From JAEUMG01 sp046349315 (GTDB taxonomy: Bacteria > Pseudomonadota > Alphaproteobacteria > Rhizobiales > Aestuariivirgaceae), in NCBI GenBank assembly GCA_046349315.1, contig JAXMCQ010000004.1:186001-250000 (forward strand): a stretch of DNA of 64,000 nucleotides. The letters are read 5' to 3'. This document shows, one piece after another, positions 63,301 to 64,000 of this stretch (positions within the stretch are counted from its first letter, which is position 1; every line of letters starts with the position of its first letter). The position numbers and the translations under genes are program-made. Under the pieces are notes generated by a model. That model was given only the letters and a program-made list of their open reading frames with translations. It was not told the origin of the DNA and searched no databases.

Positions 63301-64000
63301 CAAAGGCGCGATCCTGGTTGTGGCGGCCGGCAATGATGGAGAAGAGGTCAGTCATTATTCGCCATCGGGGCTTCAAGGCGTGGTTGCGGTTTCGGCAACC
63401 GACCGCAATGACAGACGGGCAGGATTTTCTAACTGGGGGCCGGAAGTCGATATCGCAGCGCCCGGTATCGACGTCCTTAGTCTGAGGGCGCGCAGTACCG
63501 ACCTTCTTTCCTACATCCAGAACGTGAAATATGAGATTGGCAAGGGTGTGCTTGGCGCCGATCGCGCCTATTACCGTGCCAGCGGCACGTCCTTTGCCGC
63601 ACCGATCGTCAGTGGCACCCTATCGCTGCTCCTGTCGCGCTTCCCGGCTTTGACGACCGAGCAGGCCGTTCGCATGGTCCTGCAGTCAGCCCGCGATATC
63701 GAAACACCCGGCGTCGACAATTACACGGGCTTCGGTCTCCTCGATGCCGAGGCTGCACTCGCCAGCGATCCCGATTTCTTTATCGACAGCAAGATCAGCG
63801 GCGTCAAAGTCATTGCTGGCAAAGACGGCAATCTTTTGAGGGTCGTCGGCACGACAGCGGCTGATGAATTTGACGGCGCGACGCTCATGCTCGGGCGGGG
63901 TGCGGCGCCCGAAAAATGGCTGAAGGTCAACAAACCCATCGTTCGCCAAATCTCAGGTGGTCCGATCATGGATCTTCCTGCTCGCTTCTTTTCTGGCGCG
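60374..64000 (+). CDS. Very large exported subtilisin-like (S8) protease, 3' end outside window
   Basis: One uninterrupted frame of 1,209 codons, with no stop before base 64000. Start at ATG 60374, or ATG 60428 just before a signal peptide (LTVFLSGILLLAQISAARA). Residues ~20-360 are an unrecognised domain with several Cys; ~370-440 an Ala/Glu-rich, coiled-coil-like stretch; ~525-600 a Pro/Glu-rich linker; ~715-790 resembles a protease propeptide. The S8 domain follows with Asp839 (VAVIDTGVDWYHPDL), His895 (YDGHGTFVTGVIA) and Ser1073 (ASGTSFAAPIVSG), plus LVVAAGNDG. A further domain begins after ~1120. The triad is complete, so it should be active once processed. The partner substrate is unknown. 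Confidence 0.9.
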   Translation, partial: MTASRAVNPARPARNRPSMQVSWLTVFLSGILLLAQISAARADLDKASDAWLENLAQQDADGFADKLKELEGDIPITTDVKEAIKETIKSAFKRKIGENMINDVASPAMYAILKSIREKINAERGRNPCERAAINTAWSSLAVYEGLDGAAETLSEVVGAAVGAPALLREIVVALADKVRKEIEEALNRYMADYRLETFSRNTSVAGCSVAIRVVWNKVNGKFSFVVMGDCGCREMIFEGGQAKLSRWSISGEGTAEWVGDEVEREDVRQGKRRSSLKGGARLGKLLVRAICCTDENQPDPKAGVDPFDFRPRRQEDKSPPQDNAQRTATGTEQPPPRLLTPREALERNREAAKKGRVVTIPRGPVCEEQKAQLVQQAAQAKQAANANLAEAQAVLDQVKTRQRANEAVSDEELADAFEAVEIATERARLAHDALQKAEQLETKKCPPDEKHGFLPGSPLPDGQEYVMRFAVEIPEQCVATTYIFTETRVTETPMIKEGESGLSTPTETPETPEDESGIPECVSTPISVTPPVEAVPIDPGLTPPAEEVPPVVDEPTEAPPPAARQPPTETPPTQPPAEEPPPIVEMPPEEAPPSVRPPDEPDLGLVKAESRVVELVLTSVQTGEPVSSAVVKLLEPPPALPQTGQTDPASSNPQEFAGDVPAGLVDDEGRTELTLSDIQPIEKGVPLKDQAEASPEKVAAVTPKEKREIRIDTAPYKQFTLMANSQDFRLPQEIATLSDKICLKRKFKIADKPVLVIRVPEDRAVDFVRKVETSEVSFVEEDPCRKKEESSDPYFEGSGLWQQEFDNQWAIKRVGYDKGHAAFALNDKDKPVTVAVIDTGVDWYHPDLDASAFWLNPKEVRANGKDDEENGYKDDLIGWNFVEGNHLPWDYDGHGTFVTGVIAASRDNGIGIAGLNPSARIMVLKALDAFGRGHASMIAEAIIYAADNGAKIINLSLGGRGLTQIEQLAVNHAKDKGAILVVAAGNDGEEVSHYSPSGLQGVVAVSATDRNDRRAGFSNWGPEVDIAAPGIDVLSLRARSTDLLSYIQNVKYEIGKGVLGADRAYYRASGTSFAAPIVSGTLSLLLSRFPALTTEQAVRMVLQSARDIETPGVDNYTGFGLLDAEAALASDPDFFIDSKISGVKVIAGKDGNLLRVVGTTAADEFDGATLMLGRGAAPEKWLKVNKPIVRQISGGPIMDLPARFFSGA

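Overview
The window looks like a chromosomal (or large-replicon) segment of an alphaproteobacterium, most probably of the Hyphomicrobiales. The basis is indirect: fairly high GC, sugar-acid/betaine catabolic operons built from enolase-superfamily dehydratases, SDRs, HpcH/HpaI aldolases and ABC importers, and IS481/IS3/IS5/IS21 relics. No rRNA, tRNA or housekeeping marker is present, so a genus cannot be named. The window starts inside one gene (an ABC exporter) and ends inside another (a very large exported subtilase open to base 64000).

Region 1 (1-15.4 kb, + strand) is a surface-polysaccharide locus: an ABC exporter/flippase fragment, a pyruvyltransferase-like protein, four GT4-type and one GT2 glycosyltransferase, a GT-D-like protein, a Wzy/O-antigen-ligase-like membrane protein, a hexapeptide acyltransferase, two FkbM methyltransferases, one further methyltransferase and a UDP-glucuronate decarboxylase (UDP-xylose supply). 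A decayed second copy of the decarboxylase lies 2 kb upstream of the intact one.

Region 2 (15.4-22 kb) is accessory DNA: a tyrosine recombinase with its own terminator, a GMC-oxidoreductase 3' remnant, a metallophosphatase coupled to a protein of unknown family, an inverted and frameshifted relic of that same unknown family, and two further unknown genes.

Region 3 (22-46.8 kb) is catabolic. A minus-strand operon (30.8 to 22.1 kb) carries a glycine-betaine-type ABC importer, two enolase-superfamily enzymes, two SDRs and a small unknown protein, with a GlxA/GbdR-type regulator, a double cupin and a sarcosine/dimethylglycine-methyltransferase-like enzyme upstream. A plus-strand operon (36.3 to 44.9 kb) carries a polyamine-type ABC importer, three SDRs, an HpcH/HpaI aldolase and a GMC oxidoreductase, with a divergent LysR regulator, an amidase beside it, and a convergent enolase-superfamily enzyme plus second aldolase. 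Together they suggest uptake and oxidation/dehydration/aldol cleavage of unidentified sugar-acid or betaine-like compounds.

Region 4 (46.9-60.3 kb) is an IS graveyard holding exported proteins: a ZU5-like secreted protein convergent with a secreted caspase-like protein bearing twelve near-identical 47-residue TPR-type repeats (frameshifted), a RuBisCO-like-protein fragment caught between IS5- and IS21-type elements, and a class-C beta-lactamase-type hydrolase with an N-terminal tandem-repeat domain. The hydrolase is flanked by two copies of an XRE-regulator tail and by a fragment of a second recombinase closely similar to the one at 15.5 kb.

Region 5 (60.4-64 kb) is the 5' part of a very long exported S8 protease with a large N-terminal region of unknown function.
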